Source: Nisaea sp. | Lineage (GTDB): Bacteria; Pseudomonadota; Alphaproteobacteria; Thalassobaculales; Thalassobaculaceae | Direction of reading: 5' to 3' | DNA length: 64,000 nucleotides | NCBI RefSeq assembly: GCF_017640745.1 | Contig: NZ_JAEPQA010000001.1 | Coordinates: 20,852-84,851, forward strand | In this document: piece after piece, positions 17,317-25,190 of the stretch | How positions within the stretch are numbered: position 1 is the first letter of the stretch | How the letters are laid out: each line of letters begins with the position of its first letter | Program-made: the position numbers and the translations under genes | Notes under the pieces: generated by a model | Seen by the model: only the letters and a program-made list of their open reading frames with translations | Database searches by the model: none | What the model was told of the DNA's origin: nothing

Positions 17317-17886
17317 TCACCGTTTCTGATCCTGCATAGATCGGCGGAGCGACGGCCCTGCAAGCCGGTAGAGAATCTTGTCGCTCTTCAGCAGCGGGCC
17401 GATCTTCTCGTAGAAGGCGACGGCCTTTTCGTTCCAGGGATCCGCCGTCCAGTCGATCTGGGCGACGTCTCCTTCATCGGCCAGGCGCAACAGTTCACCC
17501 ATCAATGCGCCGCCGACCCCGCCCGCCCGTGCGCGGCGGGTCACAAAAAGGTCCTGGATGAAAAAGCTGCGCTGGCAATTGGCGAGCGCGAAAACCTCGA
17601 CATAGGCGAGAAAACCGCTCAGGCCCGAGGAGGATTCCGCAACGAGGATCTTCAGATTGCTCTCTCGTTCGAACAACTCGGCGCTCATCACATGCGCCAT
17701 GTAGGAACGCTGGTTGCGGGCGGGCAGTCCATAGAACGCGAGCAATTCCTGCGCGAGGAGGGCGAGGGCGTCCACGTCTTCCGGCCGGGCCGCACGCACG
17801 GTGCCCGTGGCCGGCATCGCCGCGCGAGTCCCGTCCTGTTCCGGATCGGGGAGCGCGGTGGCTCGGCGGAAAGAATCGGCGCTCAT
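17317..17886 (-). CDS. GNAT-family N-acetyltransferase
   Basis: The protein has 189 residues and a single GNAT domain at about residues 29-175. Strand 4 and the acetyl-CoA loop read FFIQDLFVTRRARAGGVGGA, and the last conserved piece is WNEKAVAFYEKIGPLL. The first ~28 residues are outside the domain, so an internal start at Met24 (MPATGTVRAA) is possible. The substrate is not predictable; diamine-type GNATs share the DLFV pattern. It is the first gene of the reverse-strand block upstream of cysK. Confidence 0.75.
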   Translation of the reverse strand: MSADSFRRATALPDPEQDGTRAAMPATGTVRAARPEDVDALALLAQELLAFYGLPARNQRSYMAHVMSAELFERESNLKILVAESSSGLSGFLAYVEVFALANCQRSFFIQDLFVTRRARAGGVGGALMGELLRLADEGDVAQIDWTADPWNEKAVAFYEKIGPLLKSDKILYRLAGPSLRRSMQDQKR

Positions 17887-18030
17887 ACCTGATCCTGAAA
17901 TGCGAGAGGCGACAATGGAATGCGGTGACGTTCTTGACCTTGGCTGCAGTGCCCTGCGCTGTCAATTTAACGCAGTCAAAAAGCAGGGAAATCAGCGCGA
18001 ATTGTCCGGCGTGGAAATTTTCTTCGAGAT

Positions 18031-18060
18031 TTGACAGGGTGCTTCCCGCGCCGATGCTAT
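18031..18060 (+). promoter_or_regulatory. putative sigma-70 promoter for the sixA/CYTH-CHAD operon
   Basis: A consensus -35 TTGACA (18031-18036) is followed after 18 nt by TGCTAT (18055-18060), a weak -10. It lies 45 nt before the GTG start of the SixA-like gene. The -35 is perfect but the -10 matches only 3 of 6 bases. Confidence 0.45.
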
Positions 18061-18104
18061 GGTGATTCTTCGATTGTTTCGCTCTTGGTCCAGGGGCCCG
18101 CAGT

Positions 18105-18623
18105 GTGACCACATCCCTTGTATTGCTTCGACATGCGAAGTCGAGCTGGGGCCAGCCTGACCTCAATGATTTTGATCGTCCGCTGAACAGGCGCGGTGAA
18201 CGCGCCGCGCTGGTCGTCGGCAAGTTCCTGCAACAGGAGGGAATCCGCCCCGACCTTGTCCTCTGTTCTGAGGCACGCCGGACAATGCAGACCTGGGAGG
18301 CCATCCGTCCCTTTTTGCCGCGCCGGACGGTACTGGAGACCTCGGCCTCGATTTATGAGGCCGGACTGGATCAGTTGTTCAGGGCGCTCGCCGATTTCGG
18401 CGGAGGGGCGAAAACCCTGCTGATGATCGGTCACAATCCAGGTTTCGAACGTCTCGCCCTTGCTCTCTGCCAGGGACGCAGCAACGAGGACCTTCTTCGC
18501 CTGCAGGATAAATTTCCGACCGGAGCGCTGGCTTTTATCGATCTCGATACCGAGGAATGGTCCGCGTGCACTCCCCGCACCGGAAATCTGACGCGCTTTG
18601 TCACGCCCAAGGATCTCGTATGA
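18105..18623 (+). CDS. sixA: SixA-like histidine phosphatase
   Basis: The protein has 172 residues and is a compact histidine phosphatase. LLRHAKSSW at the N-terminus carries the catalytic His, with RPLNRRGERAA and SEARRTMQT following. The second catalytic His is in LMIGHNPGFERLA near residue 109. SixA dephosphorylates phosphohistidine on HPt or phosphotransferase proteins, but the substrate here is unknown. The start is GTG at 18105; no ATG fits. Its stop overlaps the start of the CYTH-CHAD gene by 4 nt, so the two are translationally coupled. Confidence 0.85.
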   Translation: MTTSLVLLRHAKSSWGQPDLNDFDRPLNRRGERAALVVGKFLQQEGIRPDLVLCSEARRTMQTWEAIRPFLPRRTVLETSASIYEAGLDQLFRALADFGGGAKTLLMIGHNPGFERLALALCQGRSNEDLLRLQDKFPTGALAFIDLDTEEWSACTPRTGNLTRFVTPKDLV

Positions 18624-20197
18624 GCCGGAAACCCGACGTGCCGCCGACGGAATCGGAACTTCGACTGGCCGTGCCGGAGAAATGGCAGTCCAAACTGAAG
18701 CGGCTGCCGCTTCTCGTCGGCGCCGGGACGGGACGGGCGCGGACCACACCGCTCAAGGCGACGTATTTCGACACGCCTGACGGAGCGCTTGCCGCGGCGA
18801 AAATGAACCTCCGGATCCGCGAGATCGGACGGCGCCGCGTGCAGACGCTGAAGGTTGGGAGCGGCTGGCAGGCCGGTCTGACGGAGCGGATCGAGATCGA
18901 GGGTTGGGTGCGGGGCGACGTGCCCGTGCTGGAACTCGTCCATCTGCCCGAGATCCGCGAGTTCCTGACACGCGACGGGATATGGGAACGGCTGCAGCCG
19001 CGCTTCGTAACCGAATTCAGGCGCACGAGCCGGGAGGTCCGCTTCGAGGGCGGGTTTGGGAGCGCGCTTGTGTCCGTCGACCTCGATCACGGCGAGATTC
19101 GGTCGGGAAGCCGGTCTATGCCGATTTCCGAACTTGAACTGGAGCTCAAGGACGGCGACTCCGCCGCGCTTTTCGAACTTGCGCTCGCGATCCATCGGGA
19201 AGTGCCGCTGAGGCTGGAATATCGCGGCAAAGCCCAGCGCGCGGAACAGCTTTCCACGCCCGCGCAGCCCCTACCGGTCAAGGGGGAAAGGCCGGTGCTG
19301 TCCCGTGGCAGCCGCATCAATGAATCCGCCGTCGAGATTTTGAAAGCCACCCAGGCGCAGGTTGCCGCGAACGAGGCGGCGATCCTGGAGACAAACGATC
19401 CCGAAGGTCCGCACCAGATGCGCGTCGCCCTGCGCCGCATGCGCGCCTCTCTCGGCATGTTCCGAGCCTTCGGAGATCCAGAGCTGACCGAACATGTCCG
19501 CGCGGAGGCGAAATGGCTGGGAAGCGCGCTCGGCGAGGCGCGGGAGTGGGACGTTTATATCGAGGAACTGCACATGCCGGTCGAAAGGGCGCTTGGCACG
19601 GGCATTCCCGCATTGAAAGAGCTGCGCGGGCTCGCTGCGGCACGGCAGGAGATGGGATACCGCGATGCGCGGGCGGCTGTTGCATCGCCGCGGTTCACCG
19701 ACTTGCAGCTTAATCTCGGGCTGCTGATCGAGACGTTTTCCGCGTCAGACGGACGTTTCGACCATCTGGCACGGAGCGAGGAGTTCGCAGCGTCGCGGCT
19801 CGAGAAGCGCTTTCGCAAGGTCCGGAAGATGGGCCGTCATGCGCTGCAGGGACCGAGCGAGGCGATGCATGAGTTGCGTCTCGAAATGAAGAAATTGCGC
19901 TATGCAGCCGAGTTCTTCAATTCCCTGTTCGAGGCAAAGAAAGCCAAGGCTTTCGCGAAGGCGGCGGCCCGCCTGCAGAACCTGCTTGGCTACGCGAACG
20001 ATTTCGCTGTTTCGGCGGAACAGCTCGCGGCCTTGCTGGACTCCGGCGGGGAAAGCTCAAGTCAGGACCTCGCCAAGGCGGCGGGCGTGGTCATCGGCTG
20101 GCATGGCGCGGAGATGGTGCAGGCCAATCGCGAGATCGAGCATGCCTGGACCCGTTTTCTTGACGCCGGGCGTTTCTGGCCACGGCCGGAGGGCTAG
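18620..20197 (+). CDS. CYTH-CHAD domain protein (putative inorganic triphosphatase)
   Basis: The protein has 525 residues. The N-terminal CYTH domain (about 1-200) starts with the ExExK-type metal/phosphate motif as ESELRL and contains YFDTPDGALAAAKMNLRIR. The C-terminal CHAD domain (about 230-510) has the conserved His/Arg helices HQMRVALRRMRASL and HELRLEMKKLRYAAEF, which bind polyphosphate. E. coli YgiF with this layout hydrolyses inorganic triphosphate. ATG 18620 overlaps the sixA stop (ATGA), suggesting linked phosphate-related functions. Its stop shares the tetramer CTAG with the stop of the convergent CaiB/BaiF gene. Confidence 0.88.
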   Translation: MSRKPDVPPTESELRLAVPEKWQSKLKRLPLLVGAGTGRARTTPLKATYFDTPDGALAAAKMNLRIREIGRRRVQTLKVGSGWQAGLTERIEIEGWVRGDVPVLELVHLPEIREFLTRDGIWERLQPRFVTEFRRTSREVRFEGGFGSALVSVDLDHGEIRSGSRSMPISELELELKDGDSAALFELALAIHREVPLRLEYRGKAQRAEQLSTPAQPLPVKGERPVLSRGSRINESAVEILKATQAQVAANEAAILETNDPEGPHQMRVALRRMRASLGMFRAFGDPELTEHVRAEAKWLGSALGEAREWDVYIEELHMPVERALGTGIPALKELRGLAAARQEMGYRDARAAVASPRFTDLQLNLGLLIETFSASDGRFDHLARSEEFAASRLEKRFRKVRKMGRHALQGPSEAMHELRLEMKKLRYAAEFFNSLFEAKKAKAFAKAAARLQNLLGYANDFAVSAEQLAALLDSGGESSSQDLAKAAGVVIGWHGAEMVQANREIEHAWTRFLDAGRFWPRPEG

Positions 20198-21282
20198 CTC
20201 CCGGAGAGTTCGGCGAGGATTTCGTCTCTGTGCGCGTCGCGTTCAGGGGCGGCACGCGGCTTCGGGGGCTGCTTCCCGTCGAAACGCGGGGCCGAGGCTG
20301 CCTGCAGGCGGCCATCCTCTTCGGACCAGATACCGCGCGCCGCCATATGCGGATCCCCGGCGGCGGCCTCGGGATCGAGGACAGGCGCGACGCAGGCATC
20401 GCTGCCCTCGAACAGCGCGAGCCAGTGCGCACGAGGTTTCGTCTGGAACAGGGTCTCCAAGCGCTTGCCGAGATCCGGCCAAAGGTCCTGCTCGAACTGG
20501 CGCGCGAAGTCCGGATCGTCCCCGAGTCCGAGTTTCTCGACGAAAAGCCGGTAGAATTTGGGCTCCAGGCATTGCACGGAAAGAAAGCTGTCGTCGGCGC
20601 AGCGATAGCAGCGGCTCCAGTGCGGGCCGTCGAGCAGGCTCTGTCCGCGCTCGATACGGAATCCTCCCGAGGCGCGGAGCGACATCAGGAGGTTCATCAT
20701 ATGAGCCGAGCCGTCCACGATCGCGGCATCGACCACCGTGCCGCGCCCGGTTGCGCGCGCCTTCAGCAGTCCGCTCAGCATGCCGACGGCGAGGTAGAGC
20801 GCGCCACCGCCGATATCTCCGACCAGTGTCGGGGGCGGGAAGGGCGGTTGGCCCGCGGGTGATCCGTACCAGAGTGCACCGGATAGACCGATATAGTTCA
20901 AGTCGTGCCCGGCCTCCTGCGCGCGCGGACCGCTCTGGCCCCAACCGGTCATGCGGCCATAAACGAGCTTCGGCTGGATCTCAAGGCAGGGTTCGGGCCC
21001 AAGCCCGAGCCGCTCCATCACACCGGGGCGAAAGCCTTCGATCAGACCGTCGGCGGTACGGAGCAGCTTCTTAAGAATTGCGAGGTCGCCGGGATCCTTC
21101 AGATCGAGGGCGATCGAGCGCTTTCCGCGGTCCAGAAGATTGCGCTCTCCCTTTCCCGGCACGTCCGAGGCCGTCTTCCGGTGCACAGTGATGACATCGG
21201 CACCAAGATCGGCCAGCAGCATGGCGGCGAAGGGGGCGGGGCCGAGCGCCTCGATTTCGACGATTCGGATATCCGATAACAT
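20194..21282 (-). CDS. CaiB/BaiF family CoA-transferase / alpha-methylacyl-CoA racemase-like
   Basis: The protein has 362 residues. It carries the class III CoA-transferase fold with the racemase-type catalytic pair: His in GHDLNYIGLSGAL and Asp in LVGDIGGGALYL, plus FRPGVMERLGLGPE. These residues fit alpha-methylacyl-CoA racemase (2-methyl-branched fatty-acyl-CoA epimerisation) better than formyl-CoA transferase, but the family is broad. AGGATCG precedes ATG 21282. It is monocistronic and convergent with the CYTH-CHAD gene, sharing the CTAG stop tetramer. Confidence 0.8.
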   Translation of the reverse strand: MLSDIRIVEIEALGPAPFAAMLLADLGADVITVHRKTASDVPGKGERNLLDRGKRSIALDLKDPGDLAILKKLLRTADGLIEGFRPGVMERLGLGPEPCLEIQPKLVYGRMTGWGQSGPRAQEAGHDLNYIGLSGALWYGSPAGQPPFPPPTLVGDIGGGALYLAVGMLSGLLKARATGRGTVVDAAIVDGSAHMMNLLMSLRASGGFRIERGQSLLDGPHWSRCYRCADDSFLSVQCLEPKFYRLFVEKLGLGDDPDFARQFEQDLWPDLGKRLETLFQTKPRAHWLALFEGSDACVAPVLDPEAAAGDPHMAARGIWSEEDGRLQAASAPRFDGKQPPKPRAAPERDAHRDEILAELSGS

Positions 21283-21357
21283 GGAAGCGATCCTGTATTG
21301 CCCTGGTCAGGTGATCGTTGCCGGAAAGCGGTCCGGCTGCAATGCGGCGTTTTTGGG

Positions 21358-21391
21358 CAAGAAAAAACGGCCGGAGCAAAGCTCCGACCGT
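21358..21391 (-). terminator. rho-independent terminator of tRNA-Asn
   Basis: Read on the minus strand, ACGGTCGGAGC-TTT-GCTCCGGCCGT (21391 to 21367) forms an 11-bp stem with one G-T pair, followed directly by TTTTTTCTT. It starts 9 nt after the CCA end of tRNA-Asn, so it is a textbook intrinsic terminator. Confidence 0.9.
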
Positions 21392-21399
21392 TCTTTGAT

Positions 21400-21474
21400 T
21401 GGCTCCCCGGGACGGATTCGAACCGCCGGCCAAGCGGTTAACAGCCGCTTGCTCTACCGCTGAGCTACCGGGGA
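21400..21474 (-). tRNA. tRNA-Asn (anticodon GTT)
   Basis: On the minus strand the acceptor stem TCCCCGG (21474-21468) pairs with CCGGGGA (21410-21404), with discriminator G and encoded CCA. The anticodon loop CTGTTAA gives GTT. It is 75 nt long, followed by a strong intrinsic terminator and preceded by a recognisable promoter. Confidence 0.97.
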
Positions 21475-21514
21475 TCAGCGGCCCGCCGGGGTATGTGCCC
21501 CGACGAGGAGCCGG

Positions 21515-21543
21515 TATATAGCAGTGCATTTCCGAGAGTGCAA
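21515..21543 (-). promoter_or_regulatory. promoter of tRNA-Asn
   Basis: On the minus strand TTGCAC (21543-21538), a 17-nt spacer, then TATATA (21520-21515). It lies about 40 nt upstream of the mature tRNA-Asn end. The spacer is optimal and the -10 matches 5 of 6 bases. Confidence 0.55.
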
Positions 21544-21650
21544 ACCCCAAACGTGACAGTTTGGCAATTTTCCCGGATGCACGGATTTCTCTACGGAAAC
21601 ATGGGGTTTTCCGTGTCGAAGCGGTCGAATTGAGAAGAAAAAGACAAAGC

Positions 21651-21724
21651 TGGAGGCCCGGGCCGGAATCGAACCGACGTACAAGGATTTGCAGTCCTCT
21701 GCATCACCACTCTGCCACCGGGCC
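21651..21724 (-). tRNA. tRNA-Cys (anticodon GCA)
   Basis: On the minus strand GGCCCGG (21724-21718) pairs with CCGGGCC (21661-21655). The discriminator is T, the identity base of tRNA-Cys, and CCA is encoded. The anticodon loop CTGCAAA gives GCA. It is 74 nt long, and a T-rich stretch follows the 3' end. Confidence 0.97.
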
Positions 21725-21736
21725 AGCAGGGCGCGA

Positions 21737-21765
21737 TAGGTACCGGCACCGCCCCCGCCCGTCAA
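21737..21765 (-). promoter_or_regulatory. possible promoter of tRNA-Cys
   Basis: On the minus strand TTGACG (21765-21760) is a 5/6 match to -35, followed after 17 nt by TACCTA (21742-21737), a poor -10. It would start transcription about 5-8 nt before the tRNA. It sits directly after the end of the upstream dehydrogenase gene. Confidence 0.4.
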
Positions 21766-21785
21766 TGCCTTTTCGCCTTTTTCAG

Positions 21786-22862
21786 TCAGACGTTCCCGCT
21801 GGCCAGCGCCGAAAGAACCGCGTCGGTAACCTGCCGCGTCGTTGCGGTACCGCCGAGGTCGCGCGGCATCACGGATCCGTCGGCCGTTACCCGCTCGATG
21901 GCCGCCATCAGGCGCGTGGCCGCTGCGACTTCTCCGAGATGTTCCAGCAGCATGGCGCTGCTCCAGAAAGTCCCTATCGGATTCGCGACGCCTTTCCCCG
22001 TGATGTCGAAGGCCGAGCCGTGGATCGGCTCGAACATCGAGGGCATGTCCCGCTCCGGCCTGAGGTTCCCGGTCGGGGCTATACCGAGCGAGCCGGTGAG
22101 AGCGGCCGCCAGATCCGACAGCACGTCGGCATGAAGGTTGGTCGCGACCACGGTGTCTAGGCTCTTCGGATCCAGCACCATGCGGGTGGTCATCGCGTCC
22201 ACCAGCATCTTGTCCGTCTCGACATCGGGATAATCGCCGCGAATCCGTTCAAAAATGCTGTCCCAGAACACCATGCCATGGCGCTGGGCGTTCGATTTGG
22301 TGACCAGCGTCAGCTTTTTGCGGGGGCGAGACCGCGCCAGTTCGAAAGCGAATCGCTGAATGCGCTCGACACCGGGGCGCGTGAAGATCGAAACGTCGAG
22401 CCCGACCTCTTCCGGAAGCCCGACATGCACGCGGCCACCGGCCCCCGCATATTCGCCTTCCGAGTTCTCCCGCACGATCACCCAGTCGAGATCGTCCGAG
22501 GTGACATTCGCGAGCGGTCCCTTGATGCCGGGAAGCAGGCGGGCAGGGCGGACATTGGCGTATTGGTCGAGCGTCTGGCAGATCTTCAGGCGCAAGCCCC
22601 AGAGCGTTATGTGATCCGGGATCTTCGGGTCACCGGCCGAACCGAACAGGATCGCATCGAAGGCGCGCAGGGTGTCGACGCCGTCCTCCGGCATCATGAT
22701 GCCATGTTCGCGGTAGTAGTTGCCGCCCCACGGAAAATGTTCGAATGCGAGTGCAAAGCCCGGTTCGGTTTCCGCCACGGCCTGGAGCACCTCCACGCCG
22801 GCATCGATCACTTCCGGGCCGATTCCGTCACCGGGGACGGCGGCGATTTTGTACTTTTTCAT
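21786..22862 (-). CDS. tartrate dehydrogenase/decarboxylase-like (isopropylmalate/isocitrate DH superfamily)
   Basis: The protein has 358 residues and belongs to the beta-decarboxylating dehydrogenase family. It has IAAVPGDGIGPEVI at the N-terminus and the substrate-loop motif ENSEGEYAG. The metal-binding segments are VDAMTTRMVL and ATNLHADVLSDLAA, and the cofactor region is EPIHGSAFDITGKGVANP. The sequence HITLWGLRLKICQTLDQYAN matches tartrate dehydrogenase/D-malate dehydrogenase rather than LeuB. It should oxidise D-malate or tartrate with NAD and Mn2+. I take ATG 22862; the frame is open to 22934 but with no support. The divergent neighbour is the Pcm-like gene. Confidence 0.8.
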   Translation of the reverse strand: MKKYKIAAVPGDGIGPEVIDAGVEVLQAVAETEPGFALAFEHFPWGGNYYREHGIMMPEDGVDTLRAFDAILFGSAGDPKIPDHITLWGLRLKICQTLDQYANVRPARLLPGIKGPLANVTSDDLDWVIVRENSEGEYAGAGGRVHVGLPEEVGLDVSIFTRPGVERIQRFAFELARSRPRKKLTLVTKSNAQRHGMVFWDSIFERIRGDYPDVETDKMLVDAMTTRMVLDPKSLDTVVATNLHADVLSDLAAALTGSLGIAPTGNLRPERDMPSMFEPIHGSAFDITGKGVANPIGTFWSSAMLLEHLGEVAAATRLMAAIERVTADGSVMPRDLGGTATTRQVTDAVLSALASGNV

Positions 22863-22997
22863 TGTGGTGTTTTTACGGCCGCTCAGGCCGCTCCTCCGTT
22901 CGTGCCATCTCGATTGTGTTCGAAAAACTGGCAAAGTATAACTGCCCTGAGGCCATCGAACGGCCTACCATTTCACATGCTGGAGCATTGCAGCTCG

Positions 22998-23657
22998 ATG
23001 TCGGACTTCGCAACTGCACGCCACAACATGGTCGAGAGCCAGATCCGCACGAACAAGGTGACGGATACGTCGATCATCGAAGCGTTCGAATTCGTCCCGC
23101 GGGAACTTTTCGTGCCGAAGGCCCTGATGGGGGTCGCCTATGTCGACGAGGACCTCGCGCTCGGATCCGGACGGATGCTGATGGAGGCGATGGTCTTTGC
23201 GCGGTTGCTCCAGGCGGCGCTTCCGGACGCGAGCGACAAGGTGCTGGATGTGGCCTGCGGCTGCGGATATTCGACCGCCGTGCTGTCCCGAGTCGCGGGC
23301 ACAGTATATGGCGTGGAGAAGGACGCCGACATGGTTGCGGCCGCGAATGAGAGGCTCGGTTCGCTCGATGTGGATAATGCCGCTGTCGTCGCGGGAGACC
23401 CGCTTCAGGGCTATACTAAGAAGGCACCCTATAGCCTGATCGTCATTGGTGGCGGCGTCGAACGTATCCCGGAGCCGCTGATCGAGCAACTTGGAGATGG
23501 CGGACGGCTGGTCACGATCCTATATGAAGATGGTGCTCGGCAGGGGACTGCCGTTCTTGTAGAGAAATTCGGTACGACCGTCTCCAAACGCGTCATTTTT
23601 GACGCGTCTGTTCCGCTTCTGCCGGAATTCCGCAACGAGCCGAAATTCGTCTTTTAG
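22998..23657 (+). CDS. divergent Pcm-like class I methyltransferase upstream of tolC
   Basis: The protein has 219 residues and aligns along its length with protein-L-isoaspartate methyltransferase (MVESQIRTNKVTD, FVPRELFVP, VLDVACGCGYSTAVL). However, the motif that holds isoaspartate in true Pcm (GQTISQP) reads GRMLMEA here, and the SAM loop has ACGCGY instead of GTGSGY. It probably binds SAM but may not repair isoaspartate; a true Pcm is encoded at 45591-46235. ATG 22998 is chosen from homology, and its ribosome site is weak. It lies 41 nt before tolC, so the two likely share a transcript. Confidence 0.75.
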   Translation: MSDFATARHNMVESQIRTNKVTDTSIIEAFEFVPRELFVPKALMGVAYVDEDLALGSGRMLMEAMVFARLLQAALPDASDKVLDVACGCGYSTAVLSRVAGTVYGVEKDADMVAAANERLGSLDVDNAAVVAGDPLQGYTKKAPYSLIVIGGGVERIPEPLIEQLGDGGRLVTILYEDGARQGTAVLVEKFGTTVSKRVIFDASVPLLPEFRNEPKFVF

Positions 23658-23698
23658 CCTCCGGGCTCTGCCTGGCCGGAAATAAGGGAAGTTCTCGG

Positions 23699-25096
23699 AT
23701 GTCTCGAAAGAGAGTTATGAAAAAGCTGTATCGCACCGCCGCGATGCTGACCGTGTCGGCATGTATCCTGGGCGTTTCCGCGCCGCGCCTTTCCGCCGAG
23801 ACGCTGTCCGAGGTGCTCGCATATACCTATCAGACAAATCCGACATTGAACGCCGCACGCGCGAACCTGCGGGTGACCAACGAAGGCGTTCCGCGCGCGA
23901 AGGGCGGCTGGCGTCCGACTGTCACTTCGACGCTGTCGGCCGGATACAACAACTTCGATACGGAGAACAATACCAGTTCGGCCGACGGGAATACGACGCC
24001 GAAGGACGCCAATATCACAATTACCCAGCCGGTCTATCGGGGTGGACGGACCGAGGCCGACGTCAACCAGTCCGAATACCGGGTCCAGCAGGAACGGGCG
24101 AATATGTTCAGGACCGAGCAGCAGACCCTGCTCGACGCATTGACTGTCTATATGAACGTGATCCGCGACCAGTCGGTTTTGGAACTCCAGCAGAAAAACC
24201 TCGAGAGGCTACAGACCCAGCTTCGTGCTACACGTGACAGGTTCGAAGTTGGCGAAGTGACGCGTACGGACGTCGCGCAGTCGGAAGCGCGCGTCGCCCG
24301 CGCGGAAGCGGATCTGATCCAGGCCGAAGGCAATCTGATCAGCTCAAGGGTGGCATTTGAGCGCGTTGTGGGATTTGTGCCGAAGGATCTGCAGACCCCC
24401 GACACCGAGATTGACCTGCCGATGAATCGTGAGAGCGCGGTCGAGCAGTCGGTGTTGAGCAATTTTTTGCTGATCGCCGCGAAATTCGACGAGCGCCGGC
24501 TGATTGAAATCATCGACCTTGTCTATGGCGAGCTGCTTCCCACGGTGAACCTGATCGGCAGTGCGGACTATACCGCGGACAGCGGGATCAACGACGACAA
24601 GACCACCGAATTCAGCATAACGGCGCAGGTATCGATCCCCATTTATCAGAAGGGGCAGGTCTCGGCCCGGGTGCGGGCGGCGAAGGAAGATGCGAACCGG
24701 TCGCGGATCGTTGTCGAGTCGATTCGCCGAGATGTGGTCGATGCGGCGGCGCGTGCTTACGAAGCCTGGCAGACGTCGGTAGCGGCGATAACGGCACTTG
24801 AAGCGGGGGTTTCGGCAGCGGATATCGCTCTCCAAGGGGTGCAGCAGGAAGCTACTGTCGGGGCGCGAACAGTGCTCGACGTGCTTGATGCCGAACAGGA
24901 ACTCCTCGACGCCCAGGTCAGTCTGGTGGCCGCAAATCGCAACGAAGTCGTGGCTGCGTATACGCTTCTGGCGTCGATGGGGAAAATGACGGCGGCAGAT
25001 CTCGATCTCAATGTCGAGCTCTACGATTACGACAAGCACTACCGTGAGGTGTCCGACCGTTGGTGGGGAACCGAACCCGCGGGTAAGCTGCCCTGA
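23699..25096 (+). CDS. tolC: TolC-family outer-membrane efflux/secretion protein
   Basis: The protein has 465 residues. It has an N-terminal signal peptide (cleavage near LSAETL, residue ~32) followed by the two structural repeats of TolC. These are long helices with AARANLRVTNEGVPRAKGG and RGGRTEADVNQSEYRVQQER, and the second repeat with QKGQVSARVRAAKEDANRSR. Trimers form an outer-membrane channel and periplasmic tunnel for type I secretion and drug efflux. No membrane-fusion or ABC partner is nearby. GGGAAG lies 9 nt before ATG 23699; a second in-frame ATG lies six codons later. Confidence 0.9.
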   Translation: MSRKRVMKKLYRTAAMLTVSACILGVSAPRLSAETLSEVLAYTYQTNPTLNAARANLRVTNEGVPRAKGGWRPTVTSTLSAGYNNFDTENNTSSADGNTTPKDANITITQPVYRGGRTEADVNQSEYRVQQERANMFRTEQQTLLDALTVYMNVIRDQSVLELQQKNLERLQTQLRATRDRFEVGEVTRTDVAQSEARVARAEADLIQAEGNLISSRVAFERVVGFVPKDLQTPDTEIDLPMNRESAVEQSVLSNFLLIAAKFDERRLIEIIDLVYGELLPTVNLIGSADYTADSGINDDKTTEFSITAQVSIPIYQKGQVSARVRAAKEDANRSRIVVESIRRDVVDAAARAYEAWQTSVAAITALEAGVSAADIALQGVQQEATVGARTVLDVLDAEQELLDAQVSLVAANRNEVVAAYTLLASMGKMTAADLDLNVELYDYDKHYREVSDRWWGTEPAGKLP

Positions 25097-25190
25097 GTCC
25101 GGGGGACTACCTGTCAGAGGATTGGCTGGCCTTTCATAGACTTGTAGGATAACCTTCAAGTCTCTTGATTCCTTGTGGGTTTGAGTCCGG

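Noticed and set aside
22278-22997. Upstream extension of the Pcm-like frame
   Set aside because: It runs antisense to the tartrate dehydrogenase-like gene; homology begins only at Met 22998.
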